64,000 nt of DNA from Gammaproteobacteria bacterium (GTDB lineage: Bacteria; Pseudomonadota; Gammaproteobacteria; Steroidobacterales; Woeseiaceae): the NCBI GenBank assembly GCA_029862045.1, contig JAOTYE010000002.1, forward strand, positions 186,001 through 250,000. Direction: 5' to 3'. Below the pieces are notes generated by a model. It ran no database searches. It was given only the letters and a program-made list of their open reading frames with translations, and had not been told where the DNA came from. Shown piece after piece: positions 1 to 7,886 of the stretch (positions within the stretch are counted from its first letter, which is position 1; the number at the start of each line of letters is the position of its first letter). The translations under genes were made by a program, and so were the position numbers.

Positions 1-228
1 ACGATACGAGACGATCATGCCGACGATGTCGTACTCGTATTCAGGCTCGATCAGATACTCGACTTCATTAAATACGGCTGTAAAAGGGCGTTGCCGGGTC
101 TCTGTTTGCGCGGGTTCGTTCGTGATTTCCGGCACATAGTCGATGTTTCGCGGCAGGTCATTTCTGTTCCAGAACGAAACGAGCAGCCAAACGAAACTTA
201 CCGCGACAAAGATGTTATTTATTCGCAT
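1..228 (-). CDS. Unrecognised membrane-anchored protein, N-terminal part (cut by window edge)
   Basis: Reading leftward from an ATG at 228, 76 codons stay open to the window edge, so only the N-terminus is visible. Residues 5-20 form one hydrophobic segment (roughly IFVAVSFVWLLVSFW), read as a signal anchor or uncleaved signal peptide. A polar linker follows, then YLIEPEYEYDIVGMIVSYR at the edge, which resembles the start of a folded extracytoplasmic domain. I do not recognise the family. It is divergent from the small topoisomerase-like gene that starts about 100 bases away. The regular amino-acid composition and clean frame support a real gene, but the function is unknown. Confidence 0.55.
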   Translation of the reverse strand, partial: MRINNIFVAVSFVWLLVSFWNRNDLPRNIDYVPEITNEPAQTETRQRPFTAVFNEVEYLIEPEYEYDIVGMIVSYR

Positions 229-329
229 GAACCTATTCAGGACCTGTTCAGAAAAATTTCAGGCTCCATTAAGCCGTCCGGCCATATTCTGACTGCGAGT
301 TACAAAGGAATGTACACGAGGAGGACGCC

Positions 330-533
330 ATGGACATCGTATATGCAGCAGAAAAACCCAGTATCGCCAAGTTATTGAGCGATCACATGCAGTGCCGGGT
401 AGAACCTGAGGACATTCGGGTTACCGAAAACCCGGACGAGACCGGCAGTTTCTGTATCGGCTGGCAGTTCGAGCATTATGTCCTGTCGCCAAACGGTGAG
501 ATTGCATCGGACGGTCTGGAGATCCTCGACTAG
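330..533 (+). CDS. 67-aa protein resembling the N-terminus of DNA topoisomerase III
   Basis: The protein opens with MDIVYAAEKPSIAKLLSDHM. The AEKPS motif is the first motif of the TOPRIM domain in type IA topoisomerase III (TopB). A later CIGWQFEHYVLS segment aligns by eye with the CIGHLLE part of TopB. It then stops after 67 residues, where TopB runs beyond 600, so the TOPRIM acidic pair, the active-site tyrosine and the DNA-binding domains are absent. A strong ribosome site (AGGAGG, 6 bases before the ATG) argues that it is translated. Its stop overlaps the 3' end of the convergent rhomboid gene, leaving no room for a longer product. It may be a topB remnant or a small protein in its own right. 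Confidence 0.6.
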   Translation: MDIVYAAEKPSIAKLLSDHMQCRVEPEDIRVTENPDETGSFCIGWQFEHYVLSPNGEIASDGLEILD

Positions 534-1141
534 CCCTGGCCGAATATCGCCATGAGTCGCGTAAATGCCCCCGGGTCTGTCACCGCCACAAAAGCGATTC
601 CGCTCAACGCCCCACAAAGGTGTGCGTCGTGGTTGATGCGACCGCGTGAATGTATTGAGGCCCAATAGGAGTAGGCCACATAACCCACGGCAAACAACGC
701 CGCCGGGATCGGCACGGGAATCGGCATGATCATCAGCGTCGTGGTCGGGAAATATACGACGTAGGCGAACAGCACGGCCGAAACCGCACCGGACGCGCCC
801 AGCGACGCATATTCCGGATTGTTCCTGTGCTTGTACCAGGTACAGGAATGGCTTGCGACCAAGCCGACGAAATACAGAGCGAGAAAAGGCACAGTACCGA
901 TGTAACGTTCCATCGGAAATGCGAAAAAGTAAAACGTAAACATGTTGAACAGCAGGTGACCGAGATCGGCATGAATGAAGCCACTCATGATCATCGTGTC
1001 GTATTGTCTGGCGCGCAGAAACAAATACGGCCTGAATAAGAATTTGTGAATGATCGCGGGCATGCGATACAGGCCGAGCAGGCTAATCGCGATGGTCAGG
1101 CCCATGATGCCCGGTGCACCTATTTGTCCGTCTGCGAACAT
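530..1141 (-). CDS. Rhomboid-family intramembrane serine protease
   Basis: This 203-residue protein has about six hydrophobic segments and the rhomboid signatures in order. FIHADLGHLLFNM (residues 55-67) carries the conserved His and Asn of TM2. GASG (115-118) gives the nucleophile Ser117. AHLCGALSG (173-181) supplies the catalytic His174 before the GxxxG-like helix. The family cleaves single-pass membrane proteins within the bilayer using a Ser-His dyad. The length fits a minimal six-helix bacterial rhomboid without a cytoplasmic extension. It is divergent from the NYN/PIN-type gene and convergent with the topoisomerase-like small gene. Substrates cannot be predicted from the context. Confidence 0.88.
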   Translation of the reverse strand: MFADGQIGAPGIMGLTIAISLLGLYRMPAIIHKFLFRPYLFLRARQYDTMIMSGFIHADLGHLLFNMFTFYFFAFPMERYIGTVPFLALYFVGLVASHSCTWYKHRNNPEYASLGASGAVSAVLFAYVVYFPTTTLMIMPIPVPIPAALFAVGYVAYSYWASIHSRGRINHDAHLCGALSGIAFVAVTDPGAFTRLMAIFGQG

Positions 1142-1207
1142 GCTTTCAACCTCGTTCTCATCAAGCAGAATTTCTGTACACTGGCACTCTATTGTACGGA
1201 GACCCTC

Positions 1208-1822
1208 TTGCCAACGAATTACGTACTGATCGACTTCGAGAACGTCCAGCCAAAGAACCTGGAGTTACTCGCTGCACACCCGTTCAAGGTGCTCGTCTTC
1301 ATCGGTTCAAATCAGACCCGGTTGCCGCGGCACATCGTCGTTGCAATGCAGATTCTTGGGGACCAGGCCAGGTATGTCGAAATAGAGGGTAGTGGACCCA
1401 ACGCCCTGGACTTTCACATCGCCTATTACATTGGGGAATTGGCGGCGAAGGAGCCGCAGGCGCACTTTCATGTGATCAGCAGAGACAAAGGGTTCGATCC
1501 ACTGATCAGGCATCTCAAGAGCAGGAAGATCCGCGTTCACAGGGAAATAGACGTTGCCGAGATACCGGAACTGCGCATCTCGACGAAGGGGAGTACCGGC
1601 GACATGGTCGATGCGATCGTCAGGAACCTGATTGGGCGGGGTCAATCCCGGCCCAGGAAAGTGAAGACGTTGCAGAACACGATCAGCCACCTCATCAAGG
1701 AGGAGCTTGATGAAAAAGCATTGGCTGCTCTGGTCGAAGACATGAAGAAGCGCAAGCTGATTGTTGTGAAGAACGGCAATGTCAGCTACAAGTTGCCAAA
1801 CCGGGCGAAGAGGAAACGATGA
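1208..1822 (+). CDS. NYN/PIN-like nuclease-fold protein
   Basis: With a TTG start at 1208 the protein is 204 residues and begins MPTNYVLIDFENVQP, the typical first strand of PIN/NYN proteins with its metal-binding Asp. Further acidic positions lie in ALDFHIAYYIGE and HVISRDKGFDPLI, as in other NYN domains, which are predicted metal-dependent RNases. The C-terminal 70 residues are basic and end in a KRKR-rich tail, suggesting nucleic-acid contact. I prefer TTG because GGAG lies 6 bases upstream and the domain starts right there. The frame is open upstream to an ATG at 1046, but that would run into the divergent rhomboid gene and add unrelated residues. The substrate is unknown. Confidence 0.75.
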   Translation: MPTNYVLIDFENVQPKNLELLAAHPFKVLVFIGSNQTRLPRHIVVAMQILGDQARYVEIEGSGPNALDFHIAYYIGELAAKEPQAHFHVISRDKGFDPLIRHLKSRKIRVHREIDVAEIPELRISTKGSTGDMVDAIVRNLIGRGQSRPRKVKTLQNTISHLIKEELDEKALAALVEDMKKRKLIVVKNGNVSYKLPNRAKRKR

Positions 1823-1871
1823 CTACAACTCTCCGTCTGCTTACAGTCGTGCTGTTTTTGGTGGAGGCACA

Positions 1872-2771
1872 ATGACCAATCGACGCGAATTCATTCAATA
1901 TACAGGTGCTGCCGCTCTGGCCACCGCAGCACCGATTTCGGCATTGGCGGAGAGGCGGCGGCCCCTGCCAACACGGCCAATTCCCGGCACGGACGAAAGC
2001 TTACCCGTCATTGGTCTCGGCAACTCAGGCGCGTTTCGCGCAGACGACCAAAGCGTTGCAAGCACGCTGATCGACATTTTCGTCGAACACGGTGGTCGCT
2101 ACATTGACGTTGGTGGGCCGAGTCGCTTCTCGGTCGGCAAACTTGCTGTTGAAAAGGATGTGTCTAGCGCCTTATTCATGGGTAACTACCTCGATCCCAA
2201 AGATGCGTCGACGATGCACAAGGAAGCGGCGATCGTCGCGAGCGCGCAAGGTAAGTCCGCGCTCGACCTGGTTCACACGCGTAACCTGAAAGAGTTCCGT
2301 GCGCAGCACGATCGTTACTACGCGCTAAAAGAAGAAGGGCTGGTGCGGTATATCGGCATTGCCCGATCGGGGCAGCAGAACCATGACGCCATTGGGGGGC
2401 TGGTCGAGAATGGCCTCGTTGATTTCATTCAGACGAACTACTCGATGCTCGAGCCCGAGGCCGTGGATCGCCTGCTACCGCTCGCCAGGGACAATGGCGT
2501 TGCTGTGAACATCAATCGACCGTTTATCAACGGCGACTATTTCTCCGTCGTTCGCGGGAAAGAGCTTCCTGAGTGGGCAGCGGAGTTTGATTGCCAAAGC
2601 TGGGCGCAGTTCTCACTCAAGTTCATACTCGCGCAGCCCGCCGTCAACTGCGTGTTGACTGAGACGTCGAATCCCAAACACGCCATCGATAATCTCGGTG
2701 CCGGCTTCGGACGCCTGCCGGATGAGGCAGAGCAACAGCGCATGCTTGAGCTGTTGAGAAGCTATACCTAG
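1872..2771 (+). CDS. Exported aldo/keto reductase-family protein with altered active site
   Basis: The start at 1872 has GGAGG 4 bases upstream. It gives a 299-residue protein beginning MTNRREFIQYTGAAALATAA, a Tat-type signal (RR then a hydrophobic core). The body follows the AKR barrel: GLGNSGAFRADD early, YIGIARSG, and a late VLTETSNPKHAIDNL that matches the cofactor-binding end of AKRs. The usual catalytic set looks changed. The Asp is kept in YIDVGGPSRFSVGKLA, but the Tyr normally found five residues on is not there, and the strand that normally holds the Lys reads LFMGNYLDP. Either it is a non-catalytic AKR fold or it uses a different mechanism. Its substrate is unknown. Confidence 0.72.
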   Translation: MTNRREFIQYTGAAALATAAPISALAERRRPLPTRPIPGTDESLPVIGLGNSGAFRADDQSVASTLIDIFVEHGGRYIDVGGPSRFSVGKLAVEKDVSSALFMGNYLDPKDASTMHKEAAIVASAQGKSALDLVHTRNLKEFRAQHDRYYALKEEGLVRYIGIARSGQQNHDAIGGLVENGLVDFIQTNYSMLEPEAVDRLLPLARDNGVAVNINRPFINGDYFSVVRGKELPEWAAEFDCQSWAQFSLKFILAQPAVNCVLTETSNPKHAIDNLGAGFGRLPDEAEQQRMLELLRSYT

Positions 2772-2779
2772 GTCACAGA

Positions 2780-3697
2780 CTACCGCAAGTACGAGAGATT
2801 CTCCGGCAAAAAGGGCAACGGCGATCGTCCGGTCAACAATTCGATTTCCGCCGGATCGGCAGTATTGCCCTCAGCAAGCATCGTCAGCTGATCTCGTGTT
2901 GCCGGAAAGAACGGTAGCCAGTCGAACAGTGTCGCACCGAACTTCATGACGCCGATTGGCATCGGCAGAATCCACTTGTTGCAGCCGGTTGCCGTCGCGA
3001 TGCGGTGGATCATCTCTGTCCACGTCAGGACTTCGGGGCCGCCGAGCAGGTAGGTCTTGCCGATGCTCTCGTCATTCGTCAGCGCGGCGACGAAAGCGTC
3101 GGCAACATCCGTTACGTGCACCGGCGACATAACGACACCATTGCCTGTTGGATTCCAGCCCGTATGAAAGCCGACTGCCGGGATTGGTGGTTTGACGAGG
3201 TCGTTATACAACTGGCTCGAGATTTCCTGCAATCCGTGAGAATTGCCAAATATCACCGAGGGTCGAAACACCGTAAATTGCAGGCCACTCTTGTTGACCA
3301 GTTCTTCAGCCCGGAACTTGGTTTCCTGGTACGCCGTTCCAGGTTGTTTTACGCCATTCGAGCTCATCAGCAGAACGCGAGACACATTGCAGCGCTTCGC
3401 CGCATCAATGACGCGCTCTACGCCGCGATACTGCAACTCCTCGAACGTGATGCCTTGTTTTCGATATTCCCTTAGGATCCCGATGTTGTAGATCAGGGCA
3501 TTACAGTCGGTCAGCGTCGACTCGATCGCTGGCTCGGACGAGATGTCGCCGTATGCAAGTCGGCATTTCTCTGCATCGCGTAATTTGCTCGCGCTGCTGT
3601 CTCTGACCAGTAAGGACGGCGTATGACCTGCCGCGATCAGCGCATCAACCAGGTAGCTGCCGACGAAACCGGTGCCGCCAAATAGCGCTACCTGCAT
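2780..3697 (-). CDS. Atypical SDR / NAD(P)-binding epimerase-like protein (NDUFA9-like)
   Basis: The N-terminus MQVALFGGTGFVGSYLVDAL carries the GxxGxxG Rossmann fingerprint of extended and atypical short-chain dehydrogenases. MSSNGVKQPGTAYQETKFRAE follows the nucleotide-binding half, where classical SDRs have YxxxK. Here the spacing is Y-QET-K, which keeps the tyrosine and lysine. FRPSVIFG and the C-terminal VHVTDVADAF are typical of the NDUFA9/complex-I-like group. At 305 residues the length is normal. It is convergent with the aldo/keto reductase gene, 8 bases apart. The substrate is not predictable; such proteins often have structural or quinone-related roles, which is an inference here. 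Confidence 0.8.
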   Translation of the reverse strand: MQVALFGGTGFVGSYLVDALIAAGHTPSLLVRDSSASKLRDAEKCRLAYGDISSEPAIESTLTDCNALIYNIGILREYRKQGITFEELQYRGVERVIDAAKRCNVSRVLLMSSNGVKQPGTAYQETKFRAEELVNKSGLQFTVFRPSVIFGNSHGLQEISSQLYNDLVKPPIPAVGFHTGWNPTGNGVVMSPVHVTDVADAFVAALTNDESIGKTYLLGGPEVLTWTEMIHRIATATGCNKWILPMPIGVMKFGATLFDWLPFFPATRDQLTMLAEGNTADPAEIELLTGRSPLPFLPENLSYLR

Positions 3698-3776
3698 GTA
3701 TCGCGCTCCAGAATGTCGATCTTGAAAATGATGGGCGATGATACCATTGACTAATAAACATAAGCGGCAGACGACG

Positions 3777-4460
3777 ATGCTAACAGTTCATCACCTCGAA
3801 AACTCGCGCTCACAGCGTATCCTGTGGTTGCTCGAGGAGCTGGGTGCCGAATACGAAATCAAGCGATACGGACGCGACAAAGTGACCAGCCTCGCACCAC
3901 CCGAGCTAAGAGCTATTCATCCACTGGGCAAGTCGCCGGTTATAACGGATGGCAATATTACGGTTGCCGAGTCTGGCGCGATTATCGAGTACCTCGTCGC
4001 CAGGTTCGACACCGGCAAGCTATTGCCGTCACACGAAACGCCGGAGCACAGGGCATACGTCTACTGGCTGCATTACGCGGAGGGCACATTTGCACCATTG
4101 ATGCTCCTGTCCGTGGTCCTGGCCCGAATTGAAACCGCGCCAATGCCGTTTTTCCTGAAGCCCGTCGCCAAGGGCATTGCGGGCAAGGTGCGCGAGAGTT
4201 TTCTCGATGCCAACGTCAAACGCAATCTCGATTTCATGGAGTCGACGCTGCAGCACTCGACCTGGTTTTGTGGTGATCAGATGACAGCTGCCGATGTGCA
4301 GATGAGCTTTGCGATTGAGGCTGCTGAAGTACGCACAGACCTCGACGAAAACTACCCGAGGCTCGCCGCGTTTCTCGAACGCGTTCGTGCCAGGCCGGCC
4401 TACAAAAGGGCGCTCGACAGAGGCGGCCACTACGAGCTGATCGGGATTAATAACAAGTAA
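3777..4460 (+). CDS. Glutathione S-transferase family protein
   Basis: Translation from the ATG at 3777 gives 227 residues starting MLTVHHLENSRSQRILWLLEEL, the usual GST N-terminal thioredoxin-like domain, with Ser11 or Ser13 as the candidate thiol-activating residue. SPVITDGNITVAESGAIIEYL (about residues 56-76) holds the cis-Pro and the ESGAI glutathione-binding motif. The C-terminal half is all-helical with MTAADVQMSFAIE, the N-capping motif of GSTs. An upstream in-frame ATG would add 13 basic residues with no conserved character. It stands alone between a divergent SDR and the CoA-transferase cluster. The substrate is not defined. Confidence 0.86.
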   Translation: MLTVHHLENSRSQRILWLLEELGAEYEIKRYGRDKVTSLAPPELRAIHPLGKSPVITDGNITVAESGAIIEYLVARFDTGKLLPSHETPEHRAYVYWLHYAEGTFAPLMLLSVVLARIETAPMPFFLKPVAKGIAGKVRESFLDANVKRNLDFMESTLQHSTWFCGDQMTAADVQMSFAIEAAEVRTDLDENYPRLAAFLERVRARPAYKRALDRGGHYELIGINNK

Positions 4461-4522
4461 CTCAAAGTCCTACCGCGTTTTCCTCGTCATCTACTGACGT
4501 TCTGCAGTGGTTATAAGCCCTA

Positions 4523-4557
4523 TTGTTATATTGACAGGGCGAATAGTACAATATTCG
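4523..4557 (+). promoter_or_regulatory. Candidate promoter with overlapping inverted repeat before the CoA-transferase gene
   Basis: TTGTTA (4523-4528) and TACAAT (4547-4552) are separated by 18 bases and resemble sigma-70 -35 and -10 boxes about 45 bases before the ATG. The -10 box sits inside a perfect inverted repeat, CGAATA-N6-TATTCG (4540-4557), placed as a repressor operator would be. GTTATA occurs at 4510 and 4525, and GTTATAAC occurs before the receptor gene at 10557, so that short motif could be the shared site instead. The GntR/UTRA regulator in the cluster is the obvious candidate ligand sensor. Binding is inference only. Confidence 0.4.
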
Positions 4558-4598
4558 GCGACCGCATCGTACCGCACGCGAAGGACAACAATAAGAAC

Positions 4599-5801
4599 AT
4601 GAGTGATGCATCGGGACGCAAAGGCCCTCTGACCGATATTCGCCTTGTCGAGCTTGGCCAGTTGATCGCGGGTCCATTTTGCGGTCAGCTCATGGCGGAT
4701 ATGGGTGCGGACGTGATTAAAGTGGAGCCGCCCGGTCAGGGTGATCCGATGCGTACCTGGGGTCGCGGCGAATTTCCATTGTGGTGGCAGGTCTGTGCGC
4801 GAAACAAGCGAGTAGTGACTGCAAATTTGCGCGAAGAGCGCGGTCAGGAGCTCGTTCGCAGACTGATTGCCGAAGCGGACATGGTGCTGGAGAATTTTCG
4901 ACCCGGTACGTTGGAGCGTTGGGGACTCAGCTACGAGGACCTCGCCAAAGATAATCCTGGCCTCATTATGATTCGTGTATCGGGATACGGCCAGACCGGG
5001 CCGTACTCGAAGCGCGCCGGATATGCATCCATCGGTGAAGCAATGGGCGGCATGCGCTATCTGTGCGGCGAGCCGGACCGCCAACCGAGTCGCGCCGGCC
5101 TGTCGATCGGTGATTCTCTGGCAGCGACCTACGCTTGCATGGGGGCATTGGCGGCCTTGCATCACCGGGACAAAACGGGCGAAGGACAGGTTATTGACGC
5201 TTCGATTTTCGAGTCAGTGCTGAATGTCATGGAAGCGACCATTCCTGAGTACACAGTCAGCAATTATGTTCGTGAACGCTCCGGAGCAACTCTGCCTAAT
5301 GTTGCGCCATCGAATATTTACGACTGCAAAGACGGCATCTTTCTGGTTGCTGCAAATCAGGACACGGTATTTCGCCGCTTGTGCGCAGTAATAGGTCAAC
5401 CCGAGTTGGCCGAGGATGAACGCTACAAGACGCACACGGCGCGCGGCACGAACATGCAGGAGCTTGATGCGCTTATCACTGATTGGACGAAGACCAGGAC
5501 GGTTGCCGAAGTGGATCAGTTGATGCAGGAAGCTGGTGTACCGGCTGGCCGTATCTACCGTGCGCCGGAGATGCTCGAGGATCCGCAATTCCAGGCGCGT
5601 GAGGCGATTATCGAGACGCCCACCGACGAGTGGCCGGATCTCAAAATGCAAAACGTATTCCCGAAAATGTCCAGGACTCAAGGTGAGGTTCGCTGGACCG
5701 GTGTGATGACATTGGGCGCACATAACGAGGAAATCTTTTGCGGGCTGCTGGGGCTAAGCAGCGAAGAGCTCGCAGAACTACAGGAAAAGTCGATTATTTA
5801 G
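4599..5801 (+). CDS. CaiB/BaiF family (type III) CoA transferase
   Basis: The 400-residue protein matches the family length. It opens with VELGQLIAGPFCGQLMADMG and DVIKVEPPGQGDPMR, both hallmarks of type III CoA transferases, followed by LVLENFRPG-like VLENFRPG (97-103). The expected catalytic aspartate is Asp172 in GLSIGDSLAA, which forms the glutamyl/aspartyl-CoA-type intermediate in the family. The enzyme moves CoA from a donor thioester to a carboxylic acid. It is the first gene of the cluster, 10 bases before hyuA, so its acceptor acid is likely a substrate or product of the hydantoinase-type enzyme. Which acid cannot be told from sequence. Confidence 0.9.
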   Translation: MSDASGRKGPLTDIRLVELGQLIAGPFCGQLMADMGADVIKVEPPGQGDPMRTWGRGEFPLWWQVCARNKRVVTANLREERGQELVRRLIAEADMVLENFRPGTLERWGLSYEDLAKDNPGLIMIRVSGYGQTGPYSKRAGYASIGEAMGGMRYLCGEPDRQPSRAGLSIGDSLAATYACMGALAALHHRDKTGEGQVIDASIFESVLNVMEATIPEYTVSNYVRERSGATLPNVAPSNIYDCKDGIFLVAANQDTVFRRLCAVIGQPELAEDERYKTHTARGTNMQELDALITDWTKTRTVAEVDQLMQEAGVPAGRIYRAPEMLEDPQFQAREAIIETPTDEWPDLKMQNVFPKMSRTQGEVRWTGVMTLGAHNEEIFCGLLGLSSEELAELQEKSII

Positions 5802-5811
5802 GGGAACACAT

Positions 5812-7872
5812 ATGACGTTTCGGCTGGGAGTTGACGTTGGCGGTACGTTCACCGACCTGTTACTGGTCGATGAGGGCTCCGGCCACACTTACATGGCCAA
5901 GGTGTTGTCCACACCGGAAGATTCATCCATCGGTGTGTTGAACGGCATCGATCGCATTTGCGACGAGTCGGATATCGATGCGAAGCAGGTCAACCAGGTC
6001 ATGCACGGCACGACCGTCGCGACCAACGCGGTGTTGACACGCAAGGGCGCCAAGGTGGGTTTGATAACCACGAAAGGCTACCGGCAGGTGTTGCAGGTCG
6101 CTCGCTCATTCTGCCCGGGCGGCCTTGGCGGCTGGGTCAGCTACATGAAAGCGCCGCTACTGGCGCCGCTTGAATTGACGATTGAAGCCGATGAACGTAT
6201 GGATGCTGAGGGTAACGCCGTCAAACCGCTTGATGTTGATGCATTGCGTCGCGACGTCAAGGCGCTGGCCGGCACCGGTGAAGTTGAAGCCCTGACGATT
6301 TGCCTGTTGAACTCTTACGTCAACGGTGAGCACGAGGCGCAGACGCGGGAGGTCGCACAGGAGTACTTCGGCGACATTCCGATTTCGATCAGTAGTGATG
6401 TCGTGCCCGAGATGCAGGAATACGAGCGTACGGAAACGACAGTCGTGAATTCTTATGTGCGCCCACAAGTATCCAAGTACGTGCAAAACCTGCAGACATC
6501 GCTCGAAGAACGTCTGGGCGATGATGTCAATCTTGCGATATTGCGTTCGGACGGCGGCCTGGCATCTTCGCGTGCATCGAGTGAATCGCCCGTGAACATG
6601 CTGTTGTCAGGTCCGGCCGGTGGCGTTTCGGGCGCGATGTACTTCTGCACGCGTGGGGGCTTCGAGAATATCCTGACGTTCGATATGGGCGGAACGTCGA
6701 CCGACGTTGCCCTTATACAGAACGGCCAGGCACGCATTCGTCGAGAGACACGCGTCAGTGATATTACGGTGCGTGCGCCATCCGTTGACGTACGTACGAT
6801 CGGCGCCGGTGGCGGTTCAATCGCTTTTAGTCCAGAACTCACGAAAGCTCTGCGCGTCGGCCCGGATTCCGCAGGCGCAGACCCTGGTCCCGCTGCCTAT
6901 ATGAAAGGCGGTGACAAACCGACCGTCTGCGACGCGAACGTGCTGCTCGGCTATCTGCCGTCCGATGTAAAACTCGGCGGTGCCATGACAATTAATCGCG
7001 ATGCCGCCGAAACTGCGGTACAGACGGTTGCCGATGCGATGGGTATCGAATTGATGGCTGCCGCAGAGGGCATCATCAAAATCGTGAATGAGTCGATGCT
7101 TGGGGCTTTGCGACTTGTATCGGTTGAGCAGGGCTATGATCCGCGGGACTTTGCGCTTGTAGGTTTTGGTGGTGCAGGCCCGTTGCATGCAAACGCGCTT
7201 GGAATTCTCAGTGGTTCGTGGCCGGTCATCATACCGCCAGGCCCAGGGGTGCTTTGTGCCTATGGTGATGCAACAACACGGATTCAGGACGAGGCGTCGC
7301 AAACGTATGTGGCACGTGTGGATGGACTCACGACTAAGGATTTCATTCGACAGCTCGATACGCTGCGCGCGCGGGCAAGCGAATCGTTCGAAGCGGATGG
7401 TATTCCGTCCGATCAGCAAGAAGTCAGCTACCAGGCAGATATTCGGTACGGCGGTCAGGCCTTCCAGCTGTCACTCGCTGTCACGACTGACGAATTGAAA
7501 AGTCAGGGCCTCGCAGTACTAACGGATGAGTTCGATCGTCAGCACGAGCAACTGTTTACGTTCGCACACGGCAAGGATCATGAAATCGTCATGATTCGAG
7601 CGATTGTGAAAGCAAAGAGCACTCTCGCGGCTGACCTAAAAGAAGTCAGCGACGTCAAGACCAGGCTCGAGGACGCGAAATTTCACGACACCAGGTTCTA
7701 TTACGAACAAGAGTGGCACGAGGCTGTTATCTACGATCGCGGCAAGCTCGGTATCGGAACGGTTGTCCCCGGACCGGCAATCGTTGTTGAGATGGATTCG
7801 ACGACTTTGGTTCTGCCCGGACATGCCGCCGCTGTCGACGAAGTTGGCAACCTTCTGATTAATCCGGTTTAA
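5812..7872 (+). CDS. Hydantoinase/oxoprolinase family protein, subunit A (HyuA-like)
   Basis: Residues 1-20 (MTFRLGVDVGGTFTDLLLVD) form the ASKHA-type phosphate-binding loop of the HyuA family, followed by VMHGTTVATNAVL. The middle has LSGPAGGVSGA and ILTFDMGGTSTDVALI, the second phosphate site. IGAGGGSIAF and GPDSAGADPGPA are also family signatures. At 686 residues it is full length. The family includes ATP-dependent N-methylhydantoinase, 5-oxoprolinase and the carboxylating acetophenone/acetone carboxylases, so the reaction could be ring hydrolysis or ATP-driven carboxylation. It pairs with the B subunit 14 bases downstream. The N-carbamoylsarcosine amidase-like gene in the cluster favours hydrolysis of a ureide. 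Confidence 0.92.
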   Translation: MTFRLGVDVGGTFTDLLLVDEGSGHTYMAKVLSTPEDSSIGVLNGIDRICDESDIDAKQVNQVMHGTTVATNAVLTRKGAKVGLITTKGYRQVLQVARSFCPGGLGGWVSYMKAPLLAPLELTIEADERMDAEGNAVKPLDVDALRRDVKALAGTGEVEALTICLLNSYVNGEHEAQTREVAQEYFGDIPISISSDVVPEMQEYERTETTVVNSYVRPQVSKYVQNLQTSLEERLGDDVNLAILRSDGGLASSRASSESPVNMLLSGPAGGVSGAMYFCTRGGFENILTFDMGGTSTDVALIQNGQARIRRETRVSDITVRAPSVDVRTIGAGGGSIAFSPELTKALRVGPDSAGADPGPAAYMKGGDKPTVCDANVLLGYLPSDVKLGGAMTINRDAAETAVQTVADAMGIELMAAAEGIIKIVNESMLGALRLVSVEQGYDPRDFALVGFGGAGPLHANALGILSGSWPVIIPPGPGVLCAYGDATTRIQDEASQTYVARVDGLTTKDFIRQLDTLRARASESFEADGIPSDQQEVSYQADIRYGGQAFQLSLAVTTDELKSQGLAVLTDEFDRQHEQLFTFAHGKDHEIVMIRAIVKAKSTLAADLKEVSDVKTRLEDAKFHDTRFYYEQEWHEAVIYDRGKLGIGTVVPGPAIVVEMDSTTLVLPGHAAAVDEVGNLLINPV

Positions 7873-7886
7873 GTGAGGAGTTCGTC

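Noticed and set aside
4531-4552. TTGACA followed by TACAAT as a strong promoter before the CoA-transferase gene
   Set aside because: The spacing is only 10 bases, too short for a sigma-70 promoter; TTGTTA at 4523 with 18 bases fits better.
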